Below the pieces are notes generated by a model. It saw only the letters and a list, made by a program, of their open reading frames with translations. It did not search any database and was not told the DNA's origin. Below, one piece after another: positions 43,025 through 52,684 of a DNA stretch of 64,000 nt. This stretch comes from UBA7672 sp047601145. GTDB taxonomy: Bacteria; Pseudomonadota; Alphaproteobacteria; Caulobacterales; Hyphomonadaceae. Each line of letters starts with the position of its first letter. The first letter of the stretch is position 1. The position numbers and the translations under genes were made by a program. The stretch covers positions 372,001-436,000 of the forward strand of contig JASGJW010000002.1 in NCBI GenBank assembly GCA_047601145.1, written 5' to 3'.

Positions 43025-43906
43025 ATGATCCGGGGCATGACGGGGTTCGGACGGGCGCACGGCCAGGCGCCGTGGGGCGCGTGGGTGTGGGAAGCGCGGT
43101 CGGTCAACGGCAAGGCCGTGGACCTGCGCACCAACTTCCCACCGGGTTGTGAGGCCGTGGACTTCGAGGCGCGGCGGCGCGTGAAGGAGCGGTTCTCGCG
43201 CGGCTCGTTCCAGGTACAGCTGAAGATCGACTGGACCAGGGATGCGGGCGGCAGTGCGATCGATACCCGCGAGCTGGCGCGTCTGGCCCGGCTGTCGCGG
43301 CACTGGTCGCGGGCGGGCGGCGGCGTGCAGCCGGCGCGGTTCGACGGGCTGATCAATTCGCCGAGCGTAATGAAGGGCCTTTCGCGGACCGGCACATCGG
43401 TCGACGAGGTCGTGACGAAGGATTTGTTGACGGGTCTGGAGAGCGCGCTCGACATGCTGGCGGCTGCGCGGGGCAAGGAGGGGGACAGCCTCCTGCAGCT
43501 GTTCACGGCGATGCTGGCGCAGATCGAGCAGCTTGTGGCGCAGTCTGGCGAGTTCGCCGCGAAGCAGCCGGAACTGGTGCGGGAGCGGTTCAAGGCGCGG
43601 TTGGCGGATCTGGCGAAGGACGCATCCGTGGATGCCGACAGGATCGCTCAGGAAGTGCTGGTGATGGCGACCCGCGCGGACGTGCGGGAGGAGCTGGACC
43701 GGCTGTCCGCTCACATCGGAACGGCTCGCAGCATACTGGCCGCAGGCGAAGCGGCCGGACGGAAGCTGGACTTTCTCTGTCAGGAGCTTAACCGGGAGGC
43801 CAACACGCTGTGTTCCAAGTCCGCCAGCCTGGAGCTGACGAATGCGGGATTGGCGCTAAAGTCCGTGATCGACCAGTTCCGGGAGCAGGTTCAGAATGTC
43901 GAGTGA
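43025..43906 (+). CDS. YicC family endoribonuclease
   Basis: A 293-residue YicC-like protein. Signature ends are present: MIRGMTGFGRAHGQ at the start with RSVNGKAVDLRTNFP (family SVN/R-x-LD motif), and the C-terminal GRKLDFLCQELNREANTLCS followed by a KS-S..LT..GL.LK..I.QFREQVQN pattern with conserved metal-binding His/Glu/Asp replaced or unclear. E. coli YicC is an endoribonuclease acting on RyhB. Its last 11 bases overlap gmk (43896), suggesting coupling. Confidence 0.92.
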   Translation: MIRGMTGFGRAHGQAPWGAWVWEARSVNGKAVDLRTNFPPGCEAVDFEARRRVKERFSRGSFQVQLKIDWTRDAGGSAIDTRELARLARLSRHWSRAGGGVQPARFDGLINSPSVMKGLSRTGTSVDEVVTKDLLTGLESALDMLAAARGKEGDSLLQLFTAMLAQIEQLVAQSGEFAAKQPELVRERFKARLADLAKDASVDADRIAQEVLVMATRADVREELDRLSAHIGTARSILAAGEAAGRKLDFLCQELNREANTLCSKSASLELTNAGLALKSVIDQFREQVQNVE

Positions 43907-44600
43907 CCACGCCACCCCCGCCCAGCGCGTGCGGCCGCGGCGCGGGATCATGCTCGTCATCTCGAGCCCCTCGGGCGCGGGCAAGACGACGCTGTGCCGG
44001 CGGGTGATCTCGGAGATACCGGGCGTCGAGCTGTCGATCTCGGCAACGACGCGGGAGCCACGCCCCGGCGAGAAGGACGGCGCCGATTATCATTTCCGTT
44101 CGGTGGACCAGTTCCACCAAATGATCGACGGCGACGAGTTCCTCGAGTGGGCGAAGGTGTTCAAGAATTTCTACGGCACGCCGCGCAGCGAAGTGGAATC
44201 GCGGCTTGTCTCGGGCATGGACGTTGTGTTCGACGTCGACTGGCAGGGCGCGCGGGCGCTGAAGACGATCCGGCCGGGCGACGTCGTCTCGGTGTTCATC
44301 CTGCCGCCGTCGCTGGCGCAGCTGAAGCAGCGGCTGGAAGGGCGGCCGGGGGCGGATGCGAAATCGGTGCAGTCGCGTCTCGACGGCGCCGGGCAGGACA
44401 TCCTGCGTTGGGGCGAATACGACTACGCGATCGTCAACGACAATCTCGACACCGCGTTCACTGAACTGAAGTCGATCCTCATTACCGAACGCAACAAGCG
44501 CGTGCGGGCCTCCCTCGGCATCATGGTGGATACGCTGCTGAAGGACGCGCGGCTCGCGACCAAGACGCAGAGCGGCAGCGCCACGGGCGAGAGCGGCTAA
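43896..44600 (+). CDS. gmk: Guanylate kinase
   Basis: Phosphorylates GMP to GDP with ATP. A 234-residue protein with the P-loop ISSPSGAGKTTLCRR (about 22-36), the GMP site TTREPRPGEKDGADYHF and the lid/catalytic stretch GADAKSVQSRLDGAGQDI, KKRLDYAIVND-like EYDYAIVNDNLDTAF. About 20 extra residues precede and 15 follow the normal core. It overlaps yicC by 11 bp. Its TAA overlaps the convergent rsmA stop. Confidence 0.96.
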   Translation: MSSDHATPAQRVRPRRGIMLVISSPSGAGKTTLCRRVISEIPGVELSISATTREPRPGEKDGADYHFRSVDQFHQMIDGDEFLEWAKVFKNFYGTPRSEVESRLVSGMDVVFDVDWQGARALKTIRPGDVVSVFILPPSLAQLKQRLEGRPGADAKSVQSRLDGAGQDILRWGEYDYAIVNDNLDTAFTELKSILITERNKRVRASLGIMVDTLLKDARLATKTQSGSATGESG

Positions 44601-45427
44601 CGCGCCGCGCGCCAGGCCGTCGCCAGTTTCCGGAATTCGGCCTGCGTCAGCGTTTCGGCGCGGCGGGTCGGATCGATCCCCGATGCTTCCAGGGCTTCCA
44701 CACCGCCATTCAGTGACTTGAGCGCGGCGCGCAGCATCTTGCGGCGCTGGCCGAAGGCCGCGGCGGTTATGGCTTCGAGGCCGTCGAGATCGACAAATGC
44801 CTGATCAGCGGGAAGCGGGTCGAGGACGACGACGGCGCTGTCGACCTTGGGCGGCGGGCGGAAGGCGCCGGGCGGCAGCGTGAGGGCAATACGGGGGCGC
44901 GTCACGGCCTGAGCGAGGACGGCGAGGCGGCCGTAATGATCCTCATCGGGCGCAGCGCAGATGCGGAGGGCGACCTCTTTCTGGAACATCAGCACCATCG
45001 TGCCACGCCAAACAGTTTCTTTGTTTTGGCCCGCCTTCAGCCAGTCGACCAGCAAGGGTGTGCCGACATTGTAGGGCAGGTTGGCGACGATCATCGCAGG
45101 GAGTGTTGCGCCTGCGCCAGTAATCAGCGCTTCCATATCGGCGGCGCGAGCGTCGCCCTTGTGGACGTGGAGGCGTCCTGCGCGGGCCTCGGGCCAGGCC
45201 AGCAGACCTTCCGCGAAGCGGTCATCGAGTTCGATAGCGATCAGCTTAGCTGCGCCGGACTCGAGCAGGGCGCGGGTCAGACCGCCGGGGCCGGGGCCGA
45301 CTTCAATGATGGTCTTTCCCTCCACGCTGCCGCCGGCGGTGGCGACGCGTCTGAGAACGGAAGGATCAAACAGGAAGTGCTGGCCGAGGGATTTCTTCGC
45401 CGCGCCTGGGGTGAGCGGCGTGCTCAT
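44597..45427 (-). CDS. rsmA: 16S rRNA (adenine(1518)-N6/adenine(1519)-N6) dimethyltransferase
   Basis: A 276-residue KsgA-type methyltransferase modifying two adenosines in helix 45 of 16S rRNA. It shows KKSLGQHFLFDPSVL, the SAM-binding IIEVGPGPGGLTRALLES, and the catalytic NLPYNVGTPLL motif. The ATG at 45427 overlaps the pdxA stop by 4 bases (ATGA, 45424-45427). It ends the lptF-lptG-lptD-surA-pdxA-rsmA operon, a classic arrangement in proteobacteria. Confidence 0.96.
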   Translation of the reverse strand: MSTPLTPGAAKKSLGQHFLFDPSVLRRVATAGGSVEGKTIIEVGPGPGGLTRALLESGAAKLIAIELDDRFAEGLLAWPEARAGRLHVHKGDARAADMEALITGAGATLPAMIVANLPYNVGTPLLVDWLKAGQNKETVWRGTMVLMFQKEVALRICAAPDEDHYGRLAVLAQAVTRPRIALTLPPGAFRPPPKVDSAVVVLDPLPADQAFVDLDGLEAITAAAFGQRRKMLRAALKSLNGGVEALEASGIDPTRRAETLTQAEFRKLATAWRAAR

Positions 45428-46446
45428 TGCGCGGCGTCGCGGTCGCGCGCCATCTGGTCGGCGAGGGCGAGGGCCGCGATCAGACTTTCGGGCTTGGCTT
45501 CGCCGGACGCGGCGACGTCGTAGGCGACGCCATGGTCGGGCGAGGTGCGGATGAAGGGCAGGCCGAGCGTGACGTTAACGCCACCCCACATGTCGAGCGT
45601 CTTCACCGGGATCAGGCCCTGGTCGTGATACATCGCGATGACCGCGTCGAAACGGCCGGCGCGGGCCTCGTGGAACACGGTGTCGCCCGGACGCGCATCG
45701 CTGATGTTGACGCCCTTGGCGCGCAGCTTCACGGCGGCGGGGTTGATGATCTCGATCTCTTCGCGGCCGATCTCGCCATCCTCGCCCGCGTGCGGGTTGA
45801 CGCCGCAGAGGCCAATGCGCGGGGCCTTCATGCCGAACGCTTGGACGAGGTCGTTGTGCACGATGGCGCCGACTTCCACGATCAGGTTGGTGGATAGCGA
45901 TTTCACCACTTTCGTCAGCGGCTGGTGGATCGTGACCAGCGCCACACGCAAGCCGCCGCCCACGAGCATCATCACGGCGCGTGGCGCCTTGCCCTTAACG
46001 GCCGCGAGTTCGGCGAGATATTCGGTGTGCCCCGGATGCTTGAAACCGGCGCGATAGAGCAGCGCCTTGGCGATGGGGTTGGTGACCACGGCAGCAGCCT
46101 TGCCGGCGCGAGTGTGCTCCACCCCAAGCCGGATCGACTCGATGATGGCCGGCGCGTTCGAGGGATCGGGCTTGCCCGAACGGGCCCCAGCGCCGGGAAT
46201 TTCGAGCACAGGCAACGCCTCCGGGAAGGCGGTTGCGGCATTCGCCGGGTCATCGATGAAGGCGGCGTTGCCGCGTGAAGGTCCGCCAAGGGCCTGCAGG
46301 CCCTGTTCCACGGCATCGCGCGTTGCGATGAGATAGAAGGGGCGTTGGCCGGGCTTGCGCGCCAGCCAGGCTTTCCATGCGATGACAGGGCCGACCCCGG
46401 CAGGGTCGCCCATCGTCATGACTAACGGGAGATCAGACGCGGCCAT
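45424..46446 (-). CDS. pdxA: 4-hydroxythreonine-4-phosphate dehydrogenase
   Basis: Oxidises 4-phosphohydroxy-threonine for pyridoxal 5'-phosphate synthesis (DXP-dependent route). The 340-residue protein has MGDPAGVGPVIAWKAW near the N-terminus and metal-binding histidines in FKHPGHTEYLAEL, YHDQGLIPVKTLDMWGGVNV and TSPDHGVAYDVAASG, plus the substrate loop LCGVNPHAGEDGE. It starts 3 bp after the surA stop. Confidence 0.96.
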   Translation of the reverse strand: MAASDLPLVMTMGDPAGVGPVIAWKAWLARKPGQRPFYLIATRDAVEQGLQALGGPSRGNAAFIDDPANAATAFPEALPVLEIPGAGARSGKPDPSNAPAIIESIRLGVEHTRAGKAAAVVTNPIAKALLYRAGFKHPGHTEYLAELAAVKGKAPRAVMMLVGGGLRVALVTIHQPLTKVVKSLSTNLIVEVGAIVHNDLVQAFGMKAPRIGLCGVNPHAGEDGEIGREEIEIINPAAVKLRAKGVNISDARPGDTVFHEARAGRFDAVIAMYHDQGLIPVKTLDMWGGVNVTLGLPFIRTSPDHGVAYDVAASGEAKPESLIAALALADQMARDRDAAQ

Positions 46447-46449
46447 GGC

Positions 46450-47715
46450 CTAGCGCCGGACGATCGTGGCCTCGCGCTTGAGATCGCGGAGGTAGCGTTC
46501 GGCGACCAGGGAAAGCTCCTGGTTGAACAAACGGTCCTTGATCTCGTCGCGCGAAGGCAGGTCGGGATCGCCCGACTTCTTCTCGCAGACGAAGAACATC
46601 ATTTTCGCGCCATCCGACACGTCGAGCACGCCCGTGGACTGGTCAGCTTCGAGCGTTTCGAGCGGTGTGCGGTAGACCGGCGAGATCTGCATCAGGCCGA
46701 CATCCTTCATCGGCGTGTGCGTGACGCCCTCGACGCCTTCCAGCGCCTTGTTGATGTCCGCGCATTTCGACGCCTTGGTCTTCAGCGCCTCGAGCTTGCC
46801 GGAGGCGCCCTCGCCGCGGGCGATGACCTGCTCGAGGTTGAAGATGATCGACTTGCTGGGATCGGTCGGCTCGCGCTTGCCGGTGAGAGCGATGATGTAG
46901 ATGCCGCCCTCGCTGTCGATCGGCGGCAGGATCGATGGAACCTTGTCGGCCTTGGCGACTGCTTCCTCGATCTCGGGACGCATGTCGCCGGCCGTGAGCC
47001 AGTTGAGATCGCCGCCGGCCGAGGCGGACGGAGCGGCCGAGAACTGCTGGGCGAGCGCCGTGAAGTCGGCGCCCTGGTTGACGTTCTTGATGATCGTCTC
47101 GGCGCGCGTGCGGGCGTTGTTCCGCGAGGCCTGGTCAGGCGCGTAGAGGAAGATCTCGGCCAGGTGATACTGAGGCTTGTTGAGGCTGTTCTGGATGCGG
47201 TGGAGCATGTCGTCGATGCGAAGTTCCGACACGCGCACGTTCTTGTAATAGCGGCCGCGGATGAGGGCGCCCCAGGCGATCTTCGCCTCTTCCATCTCGC
47301 GAATGGTCTGGATCGGGATGCCGGCCTGGGCGACGGCCGAGACGAACTGGTCCTTCGTCATCTTGTACTGGCGGGCGAGGTCCGAGATGTTCTCGTCGAT
47401 CTCCGCCGGCTTGATCTTTTCGTCCTTCACCAGCTTGTAGAACTGCTGAATCTGGACCTTCTCGTCGATCAGATCCTCGATCGCCTGATCCTGGATCTGC
47501 TTCATGATCTGTTCGTCCGGTTGCTCCTGGAAGCGGAGGAGCATCCAGCGCATGCGGCTGCGCACGTCGGACTGCGAGATGACCTGGTCATTCACGGTCG
47601 CCACGACCCCGTCGATCGTGTGAGCTGCGACCTGCTGCGGCGATTGCTGGGCCAGCGCGGCAAGGCCGGCGGAAACAGCCATGGCGGCCAGCGAGATCGC
47701 AAGAATTCGTTTCAT
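46450..47715 (-). CDS. surA: Periplasmic chaperone/peptidyl-prolyl isomerase SurA-like
   Basis: A 421-residue secreted protein (signal peptide KRILAISLAAMAVSAGLAAL). A SurA N-terminal domain begins with IDGVVATVNDQVISQSDVRS, followed by a parvulin-type PPIase domain (YHLAEIFLYAP, AQQFSAAPSASAGGDLNWL) and a C-terminal helix joining the N-domain. It should escort outer membrane proteins such as LptD (encoded upstream) to the BAM complex. ATG 47715 has AGGGTG upstream; the frame extending to 47841 lacks a signal peptide and is rejected. Confidence 0.92.
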   Translation of the reverse strand: MKRILAISLAAMAVSAGLAALAQQSPQQVAAHTIDGVVATVNDQVISQSDVRSRMRWMLLRFQEQPDEQIMKQIQDQAIEDLIDEKVQIQQFYKLVKDEKIKPAEIDENISDLARQYKMTKDQFVSAVAQAGIPIQTIREMEEAKIAWGALIRGRYYKNVRVSELRIDDMLHRIQNSLNKPQYHLAEIFLYAPDQASRNNARTRAETIIKNVNQGADFTALAQQFSAAPSASAGGDLNWLTAGDMRPEIEEAVAKADKVPSILPPIDSEGGIYIIALTGKREPTDPSKSIIFNLEQVIARGEGASGKLEALKTKASKCADINKALEGVEGVTHTPMKDVGLMQISPVYRTPLETLEADQSTGVLDVSDGAKMMFFVCEKKSGDPDLPSRDEIKDRLFNQELSLVAERYLRDLKREATIVRR

Positions 47716-47804
47716 AAGGACACCCTGAAGCCCAACCGACCCTGGGGCCGGTGAAAGGCGAAAACATGGCGGATATACCGGCTGCCGCCGCCAAACGCGA
47801 GATG

Positions 47805-47831
47805 CCCGGCGCAGCCGGGGCAATTCGCCCC
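47805..47831. repeat. Overlapping alternative hairpins between lptD and surA
   Basis: CCCGGC-GCA-GCCGGG (47805-47819) overlaps GGGGC-AATTC-GCCCC (47817-47831), so the two stems cannot coexist on RNA. On the coding (minus) strand they fall just after the lptD stop (47851) and about 90 bases before the surA ATG. They might attenuate surA expression or be chance GC structure. Confidence 0.35.
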
Positions 47832-47850
47832 GGAGGTGCAAAAATGCAGG

Positions 47851-50076
47851 TTAATTGGTCTGTGCGCCGCCCAGGCCGGTGAAGGCGAAGGTGAACCGGA
47901 TCGAATCGGACGGACCCAGCGTGCGGTCGCGGCCGCCGGAGCGCTCATAGGCGATCATGAAGAACGAGCAGTCGTCCTGATATTTGACGCCCAGAGACAG
48001 GCGGATGTCCTGCTTCTGGGTGATGTTGCGGGTCTGCTGGATAACGGCGGCCCAGCGGTCGTCGACCTTGAACTGGCCGTTCCAGGCCAGGCCTTCATCC
48101 TCAACCCCCGACGCGTTCTCGGCGACCCTGAAATAGCGCGCCGAACCGTCGATCCGCCAGAAGTTGGCGTGGGCGTCGACGTCCATCCGCTTGACCTCGA
48201 AATTCTCGTCGACCCGGAAACGGGCGCCGACGTCGATGATCTTGCCGAAGTCGGCGCGGACGGAGGCGACGTAGTCGGATTCTTCGCCTGCGAGGTTCGA
48301 GAGATCGTTGAACGCCGGGTCGGCATCCTCGCGCCAGCGTTTGCCGACGAGAGTGGAGAGTTCGATGTCCTTGCCGATCAGGGCCGTGGCGCTGACGCCG
48401 ATGGAGGCGCGGGCGCCGCCCTCCCAGAGGTCGTAGTTGCTGACGGCGTTGGGCTTGAACAGGTTGGTCTCGTCCGCCTCGAAGACCAGTGAGTCCTCGT
48501 TCGGGATGCCGTCGTCATTCGCATCCGGCGTACCGTAAGCGATCATGGCGATCGGCTCGACGATGATGTCTACGCCCTGATTGCGGCTGATCAGCGGGTA
48601 GCTGACTTGCGCACCCGCGACACCGAGTACGCGGGAGATGTCGCGGGCGCCGGCCGCGCTGCCGTCGTCGATGCGGTAGAGGTCGCCGCGGCCCGTGGCG
48701 AAGGGTTCGACGACGAAACCGGGACCTACAATGTATTGCGCGCGCCAGTCGGCGCTGGCCGTTGCGCGGGCCGTGTCGAGCGTCATCTGGCCGTTGGGCA
48801 GCGTCGCGATTTCATCGCGGAACAGGCCCACGGCGCTGAAATCGGCGGCGAGCTGGCCGGCCTCGCCAAAGTCGAAGACCTTTTCGGCGAAGAGGGACGG
48901 GGCGACCTTGGGTATCTGGGCGTCGTTGTCGGAGGCGCGCAGGCCCTGGAAGAAGAAGGTTCCGGCTTCGAAGTAGAAGTCGGGCTCCTGGCCCGTGAGG
49001 TAGGCCTGTGTCAGCAGCTGCCGGGGCTGGCTCGCGACGAGGCCGCGAAGGTCATCCTCGCCGTCGATGTCGTAGCGCTGGTCGTAGAGGTCGTCGGTCT
49101 GGCGCTCGATGCCGAAGCCCCAGTTCCAGTCCTTGTTGATCGCGAACCTGCCGTTTGCGTAGAGGTGGCTACGCCAGGTGTCGTCGCCGAACTTGTCGCC
49201 GTCGGAGTTGAACTCCTGCTCGTGCGTGAAGCTGCCATCGGCCTGGATGAAACCCGAGAAGAAGCGTTTGCGCCAGTCGACCTTCACCAGCGGGTTGACC
49301 TGCGTCGACAGCATCGGGGCAATCGTCACGTCTTCGGACGGCGAGACCACGATGTAGTAGGGCTGCTCGTAGAACACGCCGATCTTGGACGAGACGCCGG
49401 CGTCGGGCGTGAGCAGGCCGGAACGGCGTTCGGAATTCGGGTCGGGGTGGGCGAACCACGGCACGTAGAGAACAGGCACGCCGGCGACTTCGAGGACGGC
49501 GTCGTTGTACGAGATCATCTCGTCGTTCTGGTCGAGTACCGCGCGGCGTGCGCGCAGCGCCCAGGTCGGATTGATGCCTTTCTCCTCGCAGACGGGACAG
49601 TTGGTGTAGACCACTTGCTCCATCGCATTCTTGGAGCCGTCCGTGCGGATGGCGGAGGACGAGGTCACCAGGCCCTGCTTGCCGAGCCGGGCTGAGAAGC
49701 GCGTGGCGAAGCCGTTCTGGAAATCCTTGTCGGCTTCGATCTCGTCCGCGAACTCGACCTGGCCGGTCGCGTCCGAAATCTGGACGTGGCCCTGAGCGCG
49801 CATGGTCTCGCTATTGCGGTCGTAGACGATGCGGTCGGCCAGCAGGGTGCGATCGCCGACGCGGACCTGGACGTTGCCGGAAGCCGTGACAACGCCGGTG
49901 TTGCGGTCTTCCTCGAAACTGTCAGCCTGCAGGACGATGTCTTCGTCCTCGGGCGCGGTTGCAGGCGTGGTAGGGGTCGGGGGCGCGGAAGACGGCGTCT
50001 GCGCATACGCCACGCCACCCGTCGTCAGGGCGACAGCAGCGACTGACGCGAGGCAGGTAAGCCGCAACACCATCAC
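47851..50076 (-). CDS. lptD: LPS-assembly outer membrane protein LptD
   Basis: A 741-residue protein with a signal peptide (CLASVAAVALTTGGVAYA). An N-terminal LptA-like beta-jellyroll domain (VLQADSFEEDRNTGVVTASG, LLADRIVYDRNSETM) inserts LPS, and a C-terminal beta-barrel has repeated aromatic-ended strands up to the C-terminal FTFAFTGLGG. Four cysteines (NCPVCEEKG and QDDCSF region) could form the disulfides seen in LptD. It forms the outer-membrane translocon with LptE. It follows lptG with 191 bp between. Confidence 0.94.
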   Translation of the reverse strand: MMVLRLTCLASVAAVALTTGGVAYAQTPSSAPPTPTTPATAPEDEDIVLQADSFEEDRNTGVVTASGNVQVRVGDRTLLADRIVYDRNSETMRAQGHVQISDATGQVEFADEIEADKDFQNGFATRFSARLGKQGLVTSSSAIRTDGSKNAMEQVVYTNCPVCEEKGINPTWALRARRAVLDQNDEMISYNDAVLEVAGVPVLYVPWFAHPDPNSERRSGLLTPDAGVSSKIGVFYEQPYYIVVSPSEDVTIAPMLSTQVNPLVKVDWRKRFFSGFIQADGSFTHEQEFNSDGDKFGDDTWRSHLYANGRFAINKDWNWGFGIERQTDDLYDQRYDIDGEDDLRGLVASQPRQLLTQAYLTGQEPDFYFEAGTFFFQGLRASDNDAQIPKVAPSLFAEKVFDFGEAGQLAADFSAVGLFRDEIATLPNGQMTLDTARATASADWRAQYIVGPGFVVEPFATGRGDLYRIDDGSAAGARDISRVLGVAGAQVSYPLISRNQGVDIIVEPIAMIAYGTPDANDDGIPNEDSLVFEADETNLFKPNAVSNYDLWEGGARASIGVSATALIGKDIELSTLVGKRWREDADPAFNDLSNLAGEESDYVASVRADFGKIIDVGARFRVDENFEVKRMDVDAHANFWRIDGSARYFRVAENASGVEDEGLAWNGQFKVDDRWAAVIQQTRNITQKQDIRLSLGVKYQDDCSFFMIAYERSGGRDRTLGPSDSIRFTFAFTGLGGAQTN

Positions 50077-50267
50077 TCTCCCCTCGCGACTGATTGCGAG
50101 CGACTCCCAGCCCCAAACCGATACGCAAAGGCCGGGGGGGCGTCCAGTCGGCCAGCGGTTTTCAGCCAGTCCCTAGAGCAGCGCGGCGCCCGCGCAACAA
50201 CAAACGCCGCGAAAGCGCATTACGCCTCGGAAAGGCCACGGTTCCGGGAGGCGGAAACGTTGCAGGA

Positions 50268-51419
50268 TCAGCCGTCTTCAGCGTGGGCGAGAAGGGTCAG
50301 GACGGCGAACAGTGCGAACAGGGGAGGGCACCAGGCCGCCGCTTCCGGGGGCGTCGCGCCGGAGGCGGACATCCCCGCGGCCAGCCGGTTGGCGAAGAAC
50401 AGCACGAAACCCGCGAGTGCGCCCGCTCCGATGAGGCGCGACAGACCGCCAGACCGCGCCAGCCGCAGGCAGACGACTGCGCCGATCAGCGCCATCGCCA
50501 GCATGAAGAAGGGCATGGCCAGCAGGGAATGGAATTTGAGGACGTAAGCATCGACCTCCATGCCCGCGGCGCGGCCGGAGTCGATGAAGCCGGGAAGCTC
50601 CCAGAATGGAATGGACTTGGCCGAGGCGAAGCGGGACAGGAGTGTGTCACCGCTGAGATTGGTCGGCAGGGCGAGGTTCGCCTCGCGCTTCACTGCGCCG
50701 CCGACACGGTTCTCGACCACGCCGGTGAGCTGCCAGAAGCCGGGCGTGAGCTGGGCGCGTTCGGCGTCAATACGATGAGTGAACTCTCGATCGGATGTGC
50801 CGCCCGGACCAGGTCGGAAATACCAGAAGGTCACGTTCTCCAGCGCCTGGCCGCGGCCGACGACGTGGCGCGCGTGGATGATGGCCTGGCCGTTGGGATT
50901 GTCGCCGTCTGCGGAGGCGCCGCTGCCAGGCACGGCGCCAGCCTGCATGTCGCCCTGGCTGAGCCACACGCCATCGATCTCGGTCTGCGCCTCGCCGAGC
51001 AGCCGGGCGCGCTCGTTGTTGAAGCTTTCGTTCAGGCGCGTCGCCATCGGGTCGACGACGGTCACCATCAGGATGCCCATGACGCCCGCGAGCACCATGA
51101 CCGGGCCGAGGAAGCGCCAGGCCGACACGCCTGCGGCGCGCACGGCCGGAATTTCACTGCGACGGCCCAGCTGTGAGTAGGCGAGGATCGAGCCCACCAG
51201 CATGGCGAAGGGCAGCGTATCCATGATGAGGCCAGGCGTCTTCATCAGGGTCAGCTGGAAGGCGGTCTGCAGGCCAATCTGCGTGCGGCTGCCGATCGTG
51301 CGCATCTGTTCGACGACATCGACCAGCACGATGGCCAGAAGGATGATGCCGAGCGTCAGCCCGAGCGACATCAGGCATTGCCGGAAGATGTATCGTTGAA
51401 TGCGTCCCGCGATCACCAT
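50268..51419 (-). CDS. lptG: LPS export ABC transporter permease LptG
   Basis: A 383-residue YjgP/YjgQ-family permease of the LptB2FG complex. Six membrane helices: three near the start (QCLMSLGLTLGIILLAIVLV, TLPFAMLVGSILAYSQLGRR) and three near the end (FFMLAMALIGAVVCLRLA), with a periplasmic beta-jellyroll between them. ATG 51419 lies 2 bases past the lptF stop. Assignment of LptG rather than LptF follows the canonical lptF-lptG order and the longer SGVIVSW-like central part; the two are easily swapped. Confidence 0.88.
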   Translation of the reverse strand: MVIAGRIQRYIFRQCLMSLGLTLGIILLAIVLVDVVEQMRTIGSRTQIGLQTAFQLTLMKTPGLIMDTLPFAMLVGSILAYSQLGRRSEIPAVRAAGVSAWRFLGPVMVLAGVMGILMVTVVDPMATRLNESFNNERARLLGEAQTEIDGVWLSQGDMQAGAVPGSGASADGDNPNGQAIIHARHVVGRGQALENVTFWYFRPGPGGTSDREFTHRIDAERAQLTPGFWQLTGVVENRVGGAVKREANLALPTNLSGDTLLSRFASAKSIPFWELPGFIDSGRAAGMEVDAYVLKFHSLLAMPFFMLAMALIGAVVCLRLARSGGLSRLIGAGALAGFVLFFANRLAAGMSASGATPPEAAAWCPPLFALFAVLTLLAHAEDG

Positions 51420-51421
51420 GC

Positions 51422-52561
51422 TCAGACTGCCTTCAGCCTGGCTGCGCCCGCGGGCGCACGGAGCCGCTGCCGCTTGATGATCGGCACGGCGAAGTAGAAG
51501 AACGAGACAATCGCGATGATGAAGACCGGCAGGAGATACTGCACAATGTTGAGCTGCGGATCATCGCCAGCTGCCGACGTCGTCGTGAACGCCAGCAGCC
51601 TCAGCATCACCGCCGCACCTGACGCAACGGCGATCCGGCGGGCGTAACCGCGCCGGCTGAAGTCGCCGCCGAGCACCGCATAGAGCGCCAGCATCGCCAT
51701 CGCGAAGTTCAGCAACGGCGCCGCCATGCGGGCATGGCCTTCTGCAAGGAACATGTCGACGTTCTTGTGGTCGTAATAGTTCGTGAGGTCCGGATAGAAG
51801 AGTTCAGGCAGGTAGCGGTCCGACTCTTCCAGCACGATTGCCTTCTGGTCGTTGACGAAGGCGGCGAGTTCGAGCGGCGACTGCTGGAAGGTCAGCGACT
51901 CCAGCGCGCCATTGTTACGGAGCGTCTGGCGCTGGCCGTTCTGGAGCACCAGCGCGGGCTTGCCCTCGATCTCCGAGATGAAAGCCGTCTTGGCGATGTA
52001 GGTCGCCTCGCTCGCCGGGTTCCTGCTGTCATCAGCCACGAGGAAGGTGATCTCTGATCCCTCAACCTTTCCCGCGAAGGTCGTGAGGCCATCGCCGTGC
52101 GACATGAACATCCCCTCGCGCACGAGGGATGAAGCGAGATCAGTGGAGGCTTCCGTCACGGTCTGCCGGAGTTCCCGCGACGCTGAGGGTTGTATCCACA
52201 GGTTGAGGCCGAGATGGAGGACGGCGGCAAGCGTGGCGAGGCGCAGCACGGGCGAAGCAACCTGCCAGTTCGACATGCCCGAGGCCTGGGCCACGACGAT
52301 CTCATTCTCGCGATGGGCGACATTGAGGGCAGCCGCCGTCGCGATGAAGAGCGCGATGGGCATGAGAAGGGAGATGATCTGGGGCGTCGCCAGCAGGGTG
52401 GCCCACATGTAGACCAGCACGGACTGTCGATTCTCGACGATCAGGTCCAGCCGGTCCTGACTGAGGCCTTGCGTCAGCACGGCAACAAGCGCAAGACCGC
52501 CGACGATCGCCAGCAGGGTTCTCAACACGTTCCGAAAGAGATAACGCTGAAACCCTGACAT
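51422..52561 (-). CDS. lptF: LPS export ABC transporter permease LptF
   Basis: A 379-residue YjgP/YjgQ-family permease. Membrane helices include LRTLLAIVGGLALVAVLTQG, ATPQIISLLMPIALFIATAA and C-terminal LLNFAMAMLALYAVLGGDFS, with a periplasmic jellyroll (EGMFMSHGDGLTTFAGKVEG). It extracts LPS from the inner membrane together with LptG and ATPase LptB (not in the window). ATG 52561 (MSGFQRYLFRNV) fits the family start; ATG 52663 would add 34 odd basic residues. Divergent pepA begins 124 bp away. Confidence 0.9.
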   Translation of the reverse strand: MSGFQRYLFRNVLRTLLAIVGGLALVAVLTQGLSQDRLDLIVENRQSVLVYMWATLLATPQIISLLMPIALFIATAAALNVAHRENEIVVAQASGMSNWQVASPVLRLATLAAVLHLGLNLWIQPSASRELRQTVTEASTDLASSLVREGMFMSHGDGLTTFAGKVEGSEITFLVADDSRNPASEATYIAKTAFISEIEGKPALVLQNGQRQTLRNNGALESLTFQQSPLELAAFVNDQKAIVLEESDRYLPELFYPDLTNYYDHKNVDMFLAEGHARMAAPLLNFAMAMLALYAVLGGDFSRRGYARRIAVASGAAVMLRLLAFTTTSAAGDDPQLNIVQYLLPVFIIAIVSFFYFAVPIIKRQRLRAPAGAARLKAV

Positions 52562-52684
52562 TAGCGAACCCGAAGACAGCGCACGTCGCGCGACGCGGGG
52601 CCGCAAGGCCCAGCCCAGTGCTAGCGGTGTCCGGGGCGTACGTCGATGACCATATGTAGGCAATAGTCAGGACTGTTTATCCCC

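Noticed and set aside
40195..43593. A 1132-residue open frame on the minus strand
   Set aside because: It runs antisense through acpP, fabF, mltG and yicC. Its product is Arg/His/Ala-rich with no domain pattern, as expected of a GC-rich shadow frame.
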